Below, one piece after another: positions 1 to 11,989 of a stretch of 64,000 nucleotides of DNA (its first letter is position 1; every line of letters begins with the position of its first letter). The notes beneath the pieces are model-generated. The model was not told the DNA's origin and made no database searches. It saw only the letters and a list, made by a program, of their open reading frames with translations. This stretch comes from Antedon mediterranea (lineage: Eukaryota; Echinodermata; Crinoidea; Comatulida; Antedonidae): positions 10,190,601-10,254,600 of the forward strand of contig NC_092677.1 of assembly GCF_964355755.1 (NCBI RefSeq), given 5' to 3'. The translations under genes and the position numbers were made by a program.

Positions 1-314
1 CTATACGACCACCGGGAGAGGTGAGTCATTTTTCCGATGTGCGTCATACTTTTGAATACCGTGACGCACCCGTGCGTCAAAAAGGTGACTTACCTTTAGG
101 TGACCATGACGCACCCATTTTGACGCACTGTGACCATGTTGTTTATGATATGGTGGGTGGTAAAGTGACGGACATTGACACACCTTGTTCATTGATGTGA
201 CGTACCATCTAGGTTTTTTGACGCACCCCTGCGTCAGTAATTATTTGTAAATGACGCACCCATGACGCACCTTTCCCGGGGGTCGTATAGTGAGTCATAC
301 AATTGACAAGTGCA
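1..314 (-). mobile_element. MITE-C copy 1, left end cut by window edge
   Basis: Non-autonomous inverted-repeat element. Its right end (positions 281-314) matches the terminal repeat of the complete copy at 22870-23206, and its interior is that copy in reverse orientation. By comparison about 24 bases of the left end lie outside the window. The interior is packed with TGACGCA/TGCGTCA motifs. The right end is followed by TAA, compatible with a 3-bp TWA target site. No transposase is encoded; the open frame across it is a by-product. It ends 67 bp before a COG4 exon. Confidence 0.8.
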
Positions 315-381
315 TAATGATGGGATTATGATAATAAGAGGATTTTCTGATGATAAAAACAACCAAATCACTTTTTTATAG

Positions 382-3300
382 AGCCGCGTACAAGCTGCAA
401 AGCACAGAGTAAATGATGTGTTGGATCTTAAGGTTAGTTCTTTTTGTTTTATCATTCCAGACCAACTAAGCATTCTGTTTCAATAACTTGTCTTAACAAT
501 TCTCCCATTTAACGTAATTCCCTATGCTGATTAATGACTATTAAAAGATTACAGCAGTCTAAATATAAAAGAATTTACTTAAAAATATCCCTTATTTTCT
601 TAAGCTCTAAATGAGATGTGCCAAAATATGGTAGTGATATGACATCATTGTGTCCATATATGAGCACATCACATTTTTTCATATAAAGTTTGATAATGTA
701 GACAGAGATTTATAGAAAATGACCAAGGGAAAACTAAATGACTATTAGGAAAAACACATTTAAACTAAATAAATAATTAATATTAACTCATTTTTTGCCT
801 CTGTAGTTTTGTACAGATGGTGTTCAGACAGCACTACAGTCAGAAGATTTTGAGAAAGCAGCAGCACACATCCATCGATTCCTTTCACTCGATGAGAAAG
901 TTTTAAAACAGTTTGCTCCGGAAACGAAAGAAAGTAAGCAGTGTTTTATGCAGTTTGTCAGAGCAAGGGACTACATACTTTAAATTGTTTAGAGCATTAT
1001 AGCAGCTGGAAAGAAAAAATAAAAACTGATCAAACTGTAAATTGTCTCTCTAACTAAAGATCATTTTTGGTCTTTTATTAGAGGTCAAATATACATTGTG
1101 TTTAGCCTGAGTGATTTCTAATGAATGTACTGTAATAAAGGTTTCTCTATATAATAACTAAGGACCACCCTTTTTGGAGTCGTTTTGAAACCTAAACCTT
1201 ACCAACCGTACTGGTGGCTACGGCCCTGCCTTAAATTAGAGACATCTGATGTTTTACATGATTGCTTTATATACAGCATTTAAACTCTGGACCATCTTTA
1301 TCATTTTAGGTGGTGGACTAGATGCGTCTTTGCAGGTGCTGCGGGAGGCTGAAAAGAGACTACAAACACTAGTTCATGAGAAATTTGATGAAGCAGTTGG
1401 TACGAGTGATCTTGCATCGGTTGAACGATTTTTCAAAATCTTTCCTCTTATTGGTCTGAAAGACGAGGGCTTAGCCAAGTTTTCCTCTTACTTAAAAACA
1501 CAGGTAAGCTATCACAACGACTAAACTTACCTAGTTATACCTAGGTAAACTAGTTATACTGTAGTTTACCTAGTTATACTATAGTTTACCTAATTATCCT
1601 ATAGTTTACCTAGTTATACTATAGTTTACCTAGTTATACTGTAGTTTACCTAGTTATACTGTAGTTTACCTAGTTATACTGTAGTTTACCTAATTATCCT
1701 ATAGGTTACCTAGTTATACTGTAGTTTACCTAGTTATACTGTAGTTTACCTAGTTTTAGATGTAGTTTATCTACTGTAGTTTAGCCAAGTTTTCCTCTTA
1801 CTTAAAAACACAGGTAAGCTATCACAACGACTAAACTTACCTAGTTATACTGTAGTTTACCTAGTTATACTGTAGTTTACCTAGTTATACTGTAGTTTAC
1901 CTAGTTATACTGTAGTTTACCTAATTATCCTGTAGGTTACCTAGTTATACTGTAGTTTACCTAGTTATACTGTAGTTTAGCTAGTTTTAGATGTAGTTTA
2001 CCTACTGTAGTTTACTTAGTTATACTGTAGTTTACCTAGTTATCCTATAGTTTACCTAGTTATACTGTAGTTTACCTAGTTATACTGTAGTTTACCTAGT
2101 TATACTATAGTTTACCTGTTTATCCTATAGGTTACCTAGTTATACTGTAGTTTACCTAGTTATACTGTAGTTTAGCTAGTTTTAGATGTAGTTTACCTAC
2201 TGTAGTTTACTTAGTTATACTGTAGTTTACCTAGTTATCCTATAGTTTACCTAGTTATACTGTAGTTTACCTAGTTATACTGTAGTTTACCTAGTTATAC
2301 TATAGTTTACTTATTTATACTGTAGTTTACCTAGTTATACTGTAGTTTACCTAGTTATACTGTAGTTTACCTAGTTATACTGTAGTTTAGCTAGTTATGC
2401 TGTAGTTTACCTACTGTAGTTTACCTAGTTATACTGTAGTTTAGCTAGTTATGCTGTAGTTTACCTACTGTAGTTTACCTAGTTATACTGTAGTTTACCT
2501 AGTTATGCTGTAGTTTACCTACTGTAGTTTACCTAGTTATACTGTAGTTTACCTAGTTATACAGTAGCTTAAAAGCATGAGTAACCTTGATGTTTCAATG
2601 TTGTTTTATATTTTCAGATTGCAAACAAATCAACAGAACATATAGAAGTCGGACTTAGCAAAAGCACAACAGATCGAAGGGCAAAGGTCATGTTTGTGGA
2701 CACACTTACGTTACTATTTGAAGAAATTGCACGAATTGTTGAAATACATCAACCACTAGTAGAAACTTTTTATGGTGAGATAAAATTAATTTTTAGTTCA
2801 TCGTAATTAGATGTTTTAAAATTGAGTGGAAAATAGATATTTTTATTTATATATATTGATTAAAACCAAAATTAAATGGTAAGCAACTCTTTCTCCTTCT
2901 CAATGTGAAACCACACTTTTGTTGTTGTTGTTGTTTTTTATATTGGTATATATTTTATCATTTATTTTAGGACCTGGTAGAATGCTTCACTTAATGATGG
3001 ACTTACAAGAAGAATGTGATAAACAAGCGAAAATAATTGTAGATAATTTTGTAAAACACAGGGATTTCCACTCCAAATCTAAACTTGTTATGCAGGCTTT
3101 TAGGACAAATTACAAAGCATCAAATCCTGCTGAAAGGTAAATCTCTTTGTAATTAGATTAATATTTAGCTCTAGTGATAATAATTCTTCCATTCAGAGTA
3201 TGTACACTTTATGATATAATTGGGTTTTTCTTATGGCCGATGTCTGTCGCAAACGACAATGTCAATTACTTACTATCATCTGAATGATGGACGAAACTAA

Positions 3301-6300
3301 GCCAGGACTGTTTAAAGCACCTTGATTGGTCCTATCATTGATCAAGGGCTTCTCTCGTACAGTGCCCATCTTGTCCAGAAGAAACACATAAGCCAATACA
3401 TCTGAGCGTGGACCTATAAATTAATGAATCTAATTGTCTGGAGCAGATGCAGGGCTGCCATAAGAGTCAACAGTGCTGATTTCAAATGCTTAATGGGACC
3501 CCCAGCTTCATATACAGCACCCGATATTCCCAGATGGTCTCTCATCCAAGCTCTTACCAGGCCCAACATTGCTTAACTTAGGTGATCTTAAAAGAACCGG
3601 TGTGGTAATAGGCTTAAAACTTGCCCTTTTCATATTATCTAGCAAAACTTCAGAATTTTAAACAACAGGATGTCAACACCACTGTTTTCTGTGGTATGTG
3701 CCACGTTGTGTGTAAACTCTGTAGTTCAAGTTATATATTCCTATTGAGTATAAGAGAAAATAGAAATGATAATTTTGTTTCTGTTTTTAAGCAGGTTAGA
3801 TCCAATGGAGCTAGATGTAATGTTAGCAGAGAGTACACTTCTGAATGCCAGGACTGAATTATATCTTAGATTTGTTAGAAGAAGAGTCATGGTAAGGTCT
3901 TTATCAAATTGCACCACAAATTTAGTTATAGTGATTGTATTGTTAGGTTATGTTATGAAAATTAACCATTTAAGTAAAACGCTATGAAGAGAATCATCTA
4001 AAAAAGTGTTCCCTTTATAGGGTTGTCTTCTAGATAGATGCTGGCCGTAATGCTAAAACACATTCAGCCTTTGTTCATTTCACCAGAAAGTGTCATTTTA
4101 TAGGGTTCTCCACTGATTAATGGTGTCCCAAAAGAGAGTTCTACTTTACTTATATAATTCTAGGGTGGTACCCTGGATACGTGTTGGCTGTTGGCTGTGC
4201 TCCTTGTTTATTTCACTGGAAAGTGTCCTTTTATAAGAGTCTCCACTTATTAATGGTGTCCCACCAAAGGAGGGTTACACTTTACTTATATAATTGAATT
4301 AAACATTTGATTTCACACAGGCTGACATTGATATCTCTGATGTAGACGAAGCACAGAAACAGGAACACACCAGTGATCTGGAGAAGATGGTGCTTACGTG
4401 TCAGCTTAGCTGTTGTATGCAGGAGATCATTGGCAGTTATATACTGATGGAGGAGTATTTCATGAAAGAGACAGTGAATAAGGCTGTTAGTATGGACACA
4501 TTGGAGTCAGAATCTCAGACGTCAAGTATGGTAGATGATGTCTTCTTTATCTTGAAGAAGTGCACAAAGTAAGACAAAATTAGTATTTTAAATTCTGAAT
4601 TATAATTTTAAAGTCCCATTCCCTATGCAAGCTACTTAGGTAATGCATTGTTTCTCTATTTTTATCATAATTTACCATAATAGATACATTTAAGACAAGG
4701 AATGACCTGGTTTTAAGTTTTTTAAAGTAATATATAATAATGCATTAAAAAAACATATAATATTGTAGGGAATGGGACTTTAATAATTTCTATAAGTAAA
4801 TGAAATAAAAGATTTAAATTATCTGTTGTTTCTTTATTTTCACAGACGTGCCATTTCAAGTGGCAGTGTTGATTGTGCATGTGCCATGGTTAACCACACA
4901 GCATCTCTTCTGGAGTCTAACTACAGAGATGTTCTTTATTCAAAACTGAGGGCAGGCTTTCCTTCTGGTTCTTTTGACGTCACACAGGCGTACAACTTGC
5001 TACAACAAGGAAAGTTCCCCACATCTAGCTCAGACACAGATGCTGCAAAATTAGAATTTCTTGTAAGTCATGATGTTGACTCTTTTCAATAATGATAAAT
5101 AATTAGGAACCATATCTTTTTCAGGGCCGTAGCCAGGATCTCACAAGGGGGATTTGGAAACTGAGTATTTCACCACAGGCCCAAATTTTGTTAAATGACA
5201 CCCTACCTGTAGCATGTAAATGGTTTTTATTTAGGGGTAGTGAGCATGTCGTGGGTCGGGGTTCGTCTTGAATTAATGGAGGTTCACTATAAAAAAGGTA
5301 TTGCAAGTAATTTATTTGTATTATAAAATGTATTTTGTTTTTGAATTAATTTTAATACATGGAGTCTATTAAGAGGACACCTTTGGGACTCAACCATGTA
5401 TCCCCTTTGTAGCGGTGTCCGATGAATAAGGATTTACCATAGTGTTAAAACATAAAGCGTGGTTCCCACTAGCGACGCAACGCAAGGACGTAACGCACCG
5501 CAAGTGAATTGACCAATCACAAGCGATGGCTTATTCGCTTGTGATTGCTAACTGTCTATAACTTCGCTTGTCATTGGTCAACGCGCTTACGTTGCGTTTA
5601 CGTCCTTGCGTTACGTTCTAGTGGGAACCAAGCTTGAGGCCCTCTAATTAGTACTGTGTGTATGTAGTAAATGGTTTATTGATTATTTTGTTGATTTTTT
5701 TTTGTCAGACTACATTAAACAACATAGAAGTTAGTCTGGAGTATACCCATGCCTTAAAGAAGAGCATCACAGAGGAGTGTGAATCACTGATAAGCAAGGG
5801 AGCTGGAGAGGTTGGCAGAGCTAAGCTGGAAAGTTGCATTGCTGACCTGGCTCAGTTGAACCACAAATTCAAGGATGTTCTAGATGTAAGTTATATGTTC
5901 GTATAATCATGGACCTATAATTTAGATATTGAGGCCTATGGTATAATATACTCCGTCACCTGCTAAAGTTACCAAGAAAAATCCAATCCAAACACTGGCT
6001 ACAACACCCACAAGGTTAAATTAACCCAATAGTTAATTTTACTGACCACTACATGATCAGTAAAACGTATCAGTCTAGGTAAAACTAACCATATGACTAA
6101 AAAGTCCAATACGAATGTTCGAATTATGTTAACACATGCGATAAATATTTTTTTTCACGCCTAAATTTTTGTCAAACTAACTGCATGAAAATATCAAAGT
6201 GCGAACAATGGTCAAATCTTCCGATGACATTGGGTAAATCTACCATGGTTACATTTACCGTACCGCAGTGCGCACAAGGCTTTAGTCATCATATACATAC

Positions 6301-8656
6301 TCTGTATAATTGATCGCATAACTGGCTAATATAAGGGACCTCGGACTCAAGGGGACCCCAGAGCAAGACCCATAAATGTACGGTATGTCTTTAGTGACTA
6401 TCTCACCTACTTTTATTAATCACATTTCCATAATTTATAAATGTATATTTTAAGAACCTTTTTTAATTTGATATTGTTGGCCTTCTTTGATTTTCTTGTT
6501 TTTACATTCTTTTGTTCGTTATAACAAATCTACCACGCTGCTGAGGTGAAAAAAAATAAATAAAAACTTTTTGACAGTTACATTTATGATAAATCAAGTG
6601 TTTTTATTTAATTAATTTTCCTCTATTTTTAGTATGGTTTAAGTCAACTAAACACAAGTGCAATAAAACCCAGGATTAAGCCATGGGTAGACACATACCA
6701 GTCTGTTAGTCACAGCATCACTGAAGAAGAATTCTCAAACTACGAAGCCAACGATCCATTCATTCAAGAGTTTATGATCAACTTAGAGACACTTTTATTA
6801 ACATTTAAGGTATTTATACTTATCGTATTATTCCAATAAAACGCCTCCTTCGAATAAACGCCCCCATAGAACATCATTTTGAATAAATGTCCTCCCCCTC
6901 TTTGAATAAATGCCCCATAAATGCCTCATTCATACAGTAGAATTTATTGATTGACATGATCTGCAATTTACAAAGCATTTTGATATAATTTTTACTGTAT
7001 TTTATCACTTATCGATATTAATTGTTTTCATATCTATGTGCTATTTATTTTATTAAACGTCACCCTCGAATAAATTATGATATTTGTGCATTTCATCATA
7101 TTTTTTTGCAATTTTTGTTGTACTATGAATTAGGTCGAGGTCATCAATTTAATGCAAACACTAAGTCAAATATATTTAATCAAAAGCAAATTGAAAATAC
7201 CATATACAGTAGTTCTAATATATGTGTTATTGATTTTTTTCAGGAATCGTTAACATCATCCAATTACGACGCCCTTGTTAGCTTATTAACGACAGCTGTT
7301 ACTGCACAATTAGAGAAGACAGTTTTAAAGATGACATTTAACCGAGTAAGTCGCCATAATTCATTCATTTTTAAAATGTTATTGTTATTAATAAACGATA
7401 AAACCAAGTAATCTAATGTAAAAAAAGTCAACTGGAAGCCTAGTGGTTTTTTTATTCAATTTAACAGTTTATTTTTTCATTTTTGAAATTAACTTATTTT
7501 TAAATTTATTTTTAAAAGTGAGGGAATATTTGATTTAATCTTTATTTTTCATGTTTTGAGGACAATACATCTTTAAGTACATATTGTGAATGTTTGGGCA
7601 CTTATTTACAGTATTCGTATACTTTTATTACTATTTATCATGTGTCAAAATTTTAATTAAAAATTTTAAATTCTATTATACAGAAGCTATATCATAAGTA
7701 GGTGTTTTAAATTCAATTAATCCGTCTATTGCATTCCAGCTCGGTGGCCTTCAATTTGATAAAGAACTGCGGTCATTGATTGGTTATTTGACGTCTGTTA
7801 CTCAATGGACGATCCGAGATAAATTTGCAAGGCTATCGCAGATGGCTACTTTATTGAATCTAGAAAGGGTAAGATTATTTTGTCAGAAGTTTTAATATAT
7901 TAATACTTATATAATTATTTATATTATATCATTTTTGTTTATACTCACATCAGTATACATATAAACACTGGTCTCTTCTCCCCCCCCCCCTCCCCCTTCT
8001 AATTATTTATGAAACTTAAGCAGTGATAAATTATTAAAGCGAATATTGGCGACACGCTGTTTGTCGCTACATTTATATACATTAGTCCAATAAAAAATCA
8101 TTCATTTTAAGGTTACTGAAGTAATGGACTACTGGGGTACTAATTCAGGACCTTTGACCTGGAGATTGACCCCAACAGAAGTTCGACAAGTTTTATCATT
8201 ACGGTAAGTACAAAATGTGTTGACATCTTCACAAAATATTAACTTTTGTATAGCGCACATTTCTTTGATAAAATATGCGAATCTTTACATCAATATAATT
8301 ACACATTTGAGATGATGATAATCAGGTTGGTTACATCAAGGAAATCTAACAACAGGATTCTGAGCCCCAGATATCAAAGAGTTTATCTGTGGTTGCAACA
8401 TGGTCAATTCCACGCCTCTTAATAGACACCATGTGCCGCAGAGAATATTTATATAATGTACTGTACTGTTGGTATTTGTTGCAACCAGACATGAGATCAA
8501 AGGACTGTTACAAATTCCTATAGTGGCATGAGGTGTTCTGTTGTTAATGTTAGATTGCCCTGGTTACATCACATGACTTGGAATACTATTGTAGATTATA
8601 ACTTGTATTTCAGGAATGACTTTAGACATGAAGATATAAAACGACTCAAATTATGA
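382..8656 (+). CDS. COG4: Conserved oligomeric Golgi complex subunit 4, 3' 14 exons (5' end outside window)
   Basis: COG4 is a lobe A subunit of the COG tether, which captures retrograde intra-Golgi vesicles and keeps glycosylation enzymes in place. Exons, all GT-AG and in consistent phase: 382-432, 807-933, 1310-1503, 2618-2774, 2971-3136, 3795-3891, 4321-4568, 4846-5062, 5709-5885, 6633-6809, 7244-7345, 7740-7868, 8112-8203, 8614-8656 (TGA). They join to 658 residues. Landmarks typical of COG4 read straight through: [105 protein letters not shown] and the C-terminal [10 protein letters not shown]. Vertebrate COG4 is about 785 residues, so roughly 125 N-terminal residues are upstream of the window. 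The small first exon (17 codons, ending NDVLDLK) is assigned because it aligns without gaps to the expected segment. No frameshift or premature stop was seen. Confidence 0.96.
604..712. mobile_element. MITE-A copy, left end eroded
   Basis: In a COG4 intron. It has the family core (GTGATGTGCCCAAATATGG-like, GACATCATNNTGTCCATATATG) and right end (AGTTTGATAATGTAGACAGAG), but the left terminal repeat is mostly lost. Confidence 0.75.
1525..2570 (+). repeat. About 20-bp minisatellite in COG4 intron, with copied exon end and splice donor
   Basis: Roughly 50 tandem units close to CTAGTTATACTGTAGTTTAC fill the intron between exons 1310-1503 and 2618-2774. Variants (CTAGTTATCCTATAG, CTAGTTTTAGATG, CTACTG) recur in blocks, so larger segments were also duplicated. 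Positions 1781-1850 repeat 1471-1540 without change, placing a second copy of the last 33 bases of the exon and its GTAAGC donor inside the array. The array appears to have been seeded by the sequence just after the real donor (CTTACCTAGTTATAC). Confidence 0.95.
3232..3617 (-). mobile_element. 5S-rRNA-derived SINE (SINE3-like) in COG4 intron
   Basis: Read on the minus strand, 3615-3507 is a diverged 5S rRNA. It retains the box A-like AGTTAAGCAATGTTGGGCC, the box C-like GAGCTTGGATGAGAGACC, and the 3' end GGGAATATCGGGTGCTGTAT. It is about 109 bp against 120 bp for 5S, with a small internal loss. Downstream of the 5S head lies a non-5S body (3506-3232) that recurs in the plus orientation at 28617-29115. 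A 5S head fused to a dispersed body is the layout of SINE3 elements transcribed by RNA polymerase III. A plain 5S pseudogene is less likely because the body is repeated elsewhere. Confidence 0.8.
4015..4305. repeat. Diverged direct repeat in COG4 intron
   Basis: Two related blocks about 135 bp apart (near 4075-4165 and 4205-4300) share TTTCAC(C/T)(A/G)GAAAGTGTC, CTCCACT(G/T)ATTAATGGTG and TACTTTACTTATATAATT. No coding content. Confidence 0.7.
5455..5635. mobile_element. MITE-B copy in COG4 intron
   Basis: Long imperfect palindrome with ends GGTTCCCACTAGCGACGC and ACGTTCTAGTGGGAACC, and an interior of GCAACGCAAGGACGTAACG and AATTGACCAATCACAAGCG plus their inverse. No open frame. Closest relative in the window is the nested copy at 56605-56778. 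Confidence 0.9.
6838..6935. repeat. Short tandem repeat of GAATAAAYGCCYC type
   Basis: About four degenerate units of roughly 25 bp ((T/C)(T/C)GAATAAA(C/T)GCC(C/T)CC) just after the donor of COG4 exon 6633-6809. Confidence 0.65.
8315..8590. repeat. Interspersed repeat with inverted ends, copy 1
   Basis: In the last COG4 intron. AATCTAACAACAGGATTCTGAG near one end and an inverted GTTGTTAATGTTAGATTG near the other bracket GTTTATCTGTG and AGACATGAGATCAAAGGACTGTTAC. A diverged copy with the same order of motifs lies at 54325-54490. Probably an old non-autonomous DNA element. Confidence 0.6.
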
Positions 8657-9660
8657 TAGCGTATTTTGGCTGTTGAATCTAGAATAAGCTTGCACTGTAG
8701 GTAACAGGTTGCACAAGGACCAGTTGACATCATTGATCACCCAAAGAAAACAGTGTCATGTTTCTGCAGGCAAGCCAGCAGAAGAAATGACAAGTTAGGG
8801 TGAAGGAGTTAAAAATAGGCATTGAAGAATTGAAAACCCTACCTCGGGTAAGTAACATGAGCTTACAGCCTGGCGTGCGCTGGGTTCCATCATAGCCATA
8901 GGAAAGTATTACAGATACTAAGTGGCCACTGCCAAAAATGTATGACGTCATGATGTCACCTAGAGACTTGTAGTTAGAAGTATACTGCAACATCCAAGGA
9001 CTGCAGACTACTCTTTACCATGTTATGATGACACCAGAAGATGATCAGATAGCATAGCTAGTCAGACATGCATCATCATAGGTAGAGGTTGTGGCTTGAT
9101 GTCAGAAAGTACACCACTGTAGCAAGAGGAAAGCCATTGTATTCAATTTGTACTGCCATATCAGAGAACTACAGTAGCAGCAATGGCATGGTATCAGAGG
9201 TTTTAGAGAGTGTTGCTTGATGTCAGAGGTACGCCATCATTGATGGAAAAAGACCTGGTTTCAGAAGTGTACCATCAAGAAAGTGTTACCTGAAGCAGAA
9301 AATCTGGCATTATTGAAAAAAACTGTTGTAAGCTTTAATAATTTATGAACATTAAGTTATGTTAATTGAATTCATTTCCCACCAGATTATTTAAATCATT
9401 TGATTATAGTACTGTTTATATTACTGAAATTAACATTTTATAATTTTTGAAGTTGGTTTTTATTTCAGTTTATTTTATCAAAGATTAAAGGACCAATTTA
9501 AATACCATACCATTGCCATACTAGGGCTTTGTTTCAATATTATATATTTAATTACGGTTTTAAAAGTATATATCTATGGGATTCTACATATTCAAGTGCC
9601 TACAAGCAATAATTGTGTAAATTCTGAGACGATTTTGTCTCTGGTAAAATATATTATATA
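8657..9660 (+). other. COG4 3' untranslated/downstream region
   Basis: No reading frame. 8980-9300 holds loosely repeated phrases (TGATGTCAGA, GTACACCA, AGAGTGTTGCTTGATGTCAGAGG). A weak ATTAAA near 9483 is the nearest candidate cleavage signal; the true transcript end cannot be fixed from sequence. Confidence 0.4.
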
Positions 9661-10450
9661 TATTAATTTTATTTTTAAAGTTTTGTTTAAATTGTTAGAT
9701 AGACAATTTAATATTACGTATATGGTGGATTTATATTAATGTTTTAGTCTAACTAATTGGGCTTGTAGATGGATATATACCGATGTTTGTTTGGCTGTCG
9801 GTCCTTTCATGGGCCCTCCGTTGTCCATTTACGGCTACCTCGCTGCACGCTAATGATAATGCTAACGTTCGTAGGCAAGCAATGCAGAAAACATGACTTA
9901 TTCATTAGTTATATTCCGCTAACAAATTGACAAATTGAATATACATTTCTGCATTGATTAACTACGAGAAAAAAATTACGCTGGCTGCACATTGTTGTAC
10001 AGCGTGTATGAGGGATAGATCCGTTTTTGCTTTAAGCCTGAATGACTTACAGAAAGGTGTCAATTAACAATGGGTAGAGATTAATGTCACAACGATCATT
10101 ACGTCATCTACGTCATCTGTTTTCTTTGTGAGAAGTTGTATAAAGTGCACAAATCAACAATCAATGAGATTGATTTAATTTTTAATTTATTTGAATGATT
10201 ATTATCTAAGAGATTATTGAAAAATAATAATTGAATATTTATAACAAACTGACTGTCTATTTTTTTAAATGTTTATTTTATTTTTTGTTTTATTCATTGA
10301 AAATCGTCTTATCGCTATATTTAATAAAGCACCGCCTTCTTCAATTCCGTGATTGTAGTCTCAGCGTTGTTTCGTGAATTGAACTGTTAAAGCCGTTACA
10401 AAACGTTTTTGTAAAATTGTGCTTAATGTCTACAACAGCGTTTTTCGAGT
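9661..10450. other. Intergenic, nothing recognised
   Basis: AT-rich sequence without coherent frames, RNA genes or clear repeats. Confidence 0.6.
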
Positions 10451-10960
10451 TTTTTAGTCGCGTGGACGTGACTCTATAGTTCACTATGTCGGTCGGTCGG
10501 TCTGTTTGTCGGTCCGGTATCACTATGCGTTTTATATAGTACCATAGAACCCAGTTATGCCGAAAAATAAAAGGTCGAAAATTTGCCATTTTTCGAAAAA
10601 CTCCTTGTACTATTATAGTACAGGGATTTTTTAGAAAAATGGCAAAAATTTCAAGTTTTTAAAATTTTAGTATTATGCGTTTTTATTGCTGTATATGATC
10701 ATATATTGCTTTATGATCATCTTATAGTATCATAGAACCCAGTTATGCCGAAAAATAAAAGGTACTATAGTACAGGGATTTTTTTTTAAAATGGCCAAAA
10801 TATCAAGTTTTTAAAATTCAATTATTCGTTTTTATTGCTGTATATGATCATATATTTCTATATGATCATCTTATAGTACCATAGAACCCAATTATGTATA
10901 TTATATGAAAAATAAAAAGGTCGAAGATTGGCCATTTTTCGACAAAATGCCTGTACTAAT
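10451..10960. repeat. Local repeats around TACCATAGAACCCAGTTATG
   Basis: Begins with AGTCGCGTGGACGTGACTCTATAGTTCACTATG followed by GGTC(G/T) iterations, a block that recurs at 13740. Then three diverged units start near 10536, 10727 and 10871, each with CATAGAACCCA(G/A)TTATG, AAAAATAAAA(A)GGT and mostly ACAGGGATTTTT and TGTATATGATCATAT. No gene. Confidence 0.75.
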
Positions 10961-11985
10961 CTTTGAATCCAGCGCGAATCATTGTTAGGCATGCTATAAT
11001 ACAAAACGTTTAAATCATATCATTACTTCGACGCCTAAGGGCAGCGCGCGTCAATGTTTTAAGCATTCAGTTCACCTAAACCGAGAGAGAACACTACCCG
11101 TTCCCTCTTCTTGTATACGATATGTTCGTAATCTTCTAGATGATACTTCTTACTCAGACTATTGGTATTACAATTTCTAAGCATACTTTTGGAATGTTTC
11201 TGATTGTTCTTATAATAATTATACATGGTTTCTTAAAATCTAAACACATTCTAGAATGTTCATGTAGATGTTACTGTATATTATGTTAGGAAATGGTAAT
11301 TTATGACGATGTCAAACATCTTCAATACCGAGTGGCAAAGGCGCGCATATAGGCGCGGTATAATATCTAACTTGCCGTTTAACACAATAGCATTCGTATT
11401 GATTTAGACTTGATACCAAGGTCCATACGATGGCAAACGTTGACGATGTCAAACATCTTCAATACCGATACAGCTGGCAAAAGGCGCGCATATAGGCGCG
11501 GTATAATACCTAACTTGCCGTTTAAGACAATTGCATTCGTTAGATGTATGAAATGACCGTAAACTTTTTATGACAAACCTATTCTTCAAGACCCCCGCGC
11601 CAAGGACAGCGCGTGTCTTATTGTAAAATCATTGAACATGGTCATCTAGCATTCGTTTGATAGTTCTTTAGAAAATAAACCCAAAATCTTTACTTCGACG
11701 CCTAATGACAGCGTGCGTCAATGTTTTCAGTTTACAACAAAAGAGAGAACAGCGTCGTCTTACAATCACAATGCGTGTTCAAAATACTGGGATCATACAA
11801 AATGCAAGACAGAAATTAAAAAAATACATATTTAAACTGCACATATTATTTATTTTCAAATCCCATATTCATTCAATCCAAGGATATAACAGCGCGAATC
11901 ATTGTTAGGCATGCTATAATACAAACGTTTAAACAATAATCATTACTTGGACGCCAAATGACAGCGTCAATGTTTTTAAGACTAT
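10961..11985. repeat. Cluster of GC-richer local duplications
   Basis: CAGCGCGAATCATTGTTAGGC with GACGCC(T/A)AA(G/T)G(G/A)CAGCG occurs at about 10970 and 11890, with a shorter relative at 11690. GACGATGTCAAACATCTTC with AAGGCGCGCATATAGGCGC occurs at about 11305 and 11442. The units carry more CpG than their surroundings. No coding signal; the short frame at 11705-11908 crosses the repeats. Confidence 0.7.
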
Positions 11986-11989
11986 ATTT

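Noticed and set aside
7980-7993. C-rich tract, and a similar one at about 30518-30533
   Set aside because: Simple homopolymer runs in introns; no sign of function beyond low complexity.
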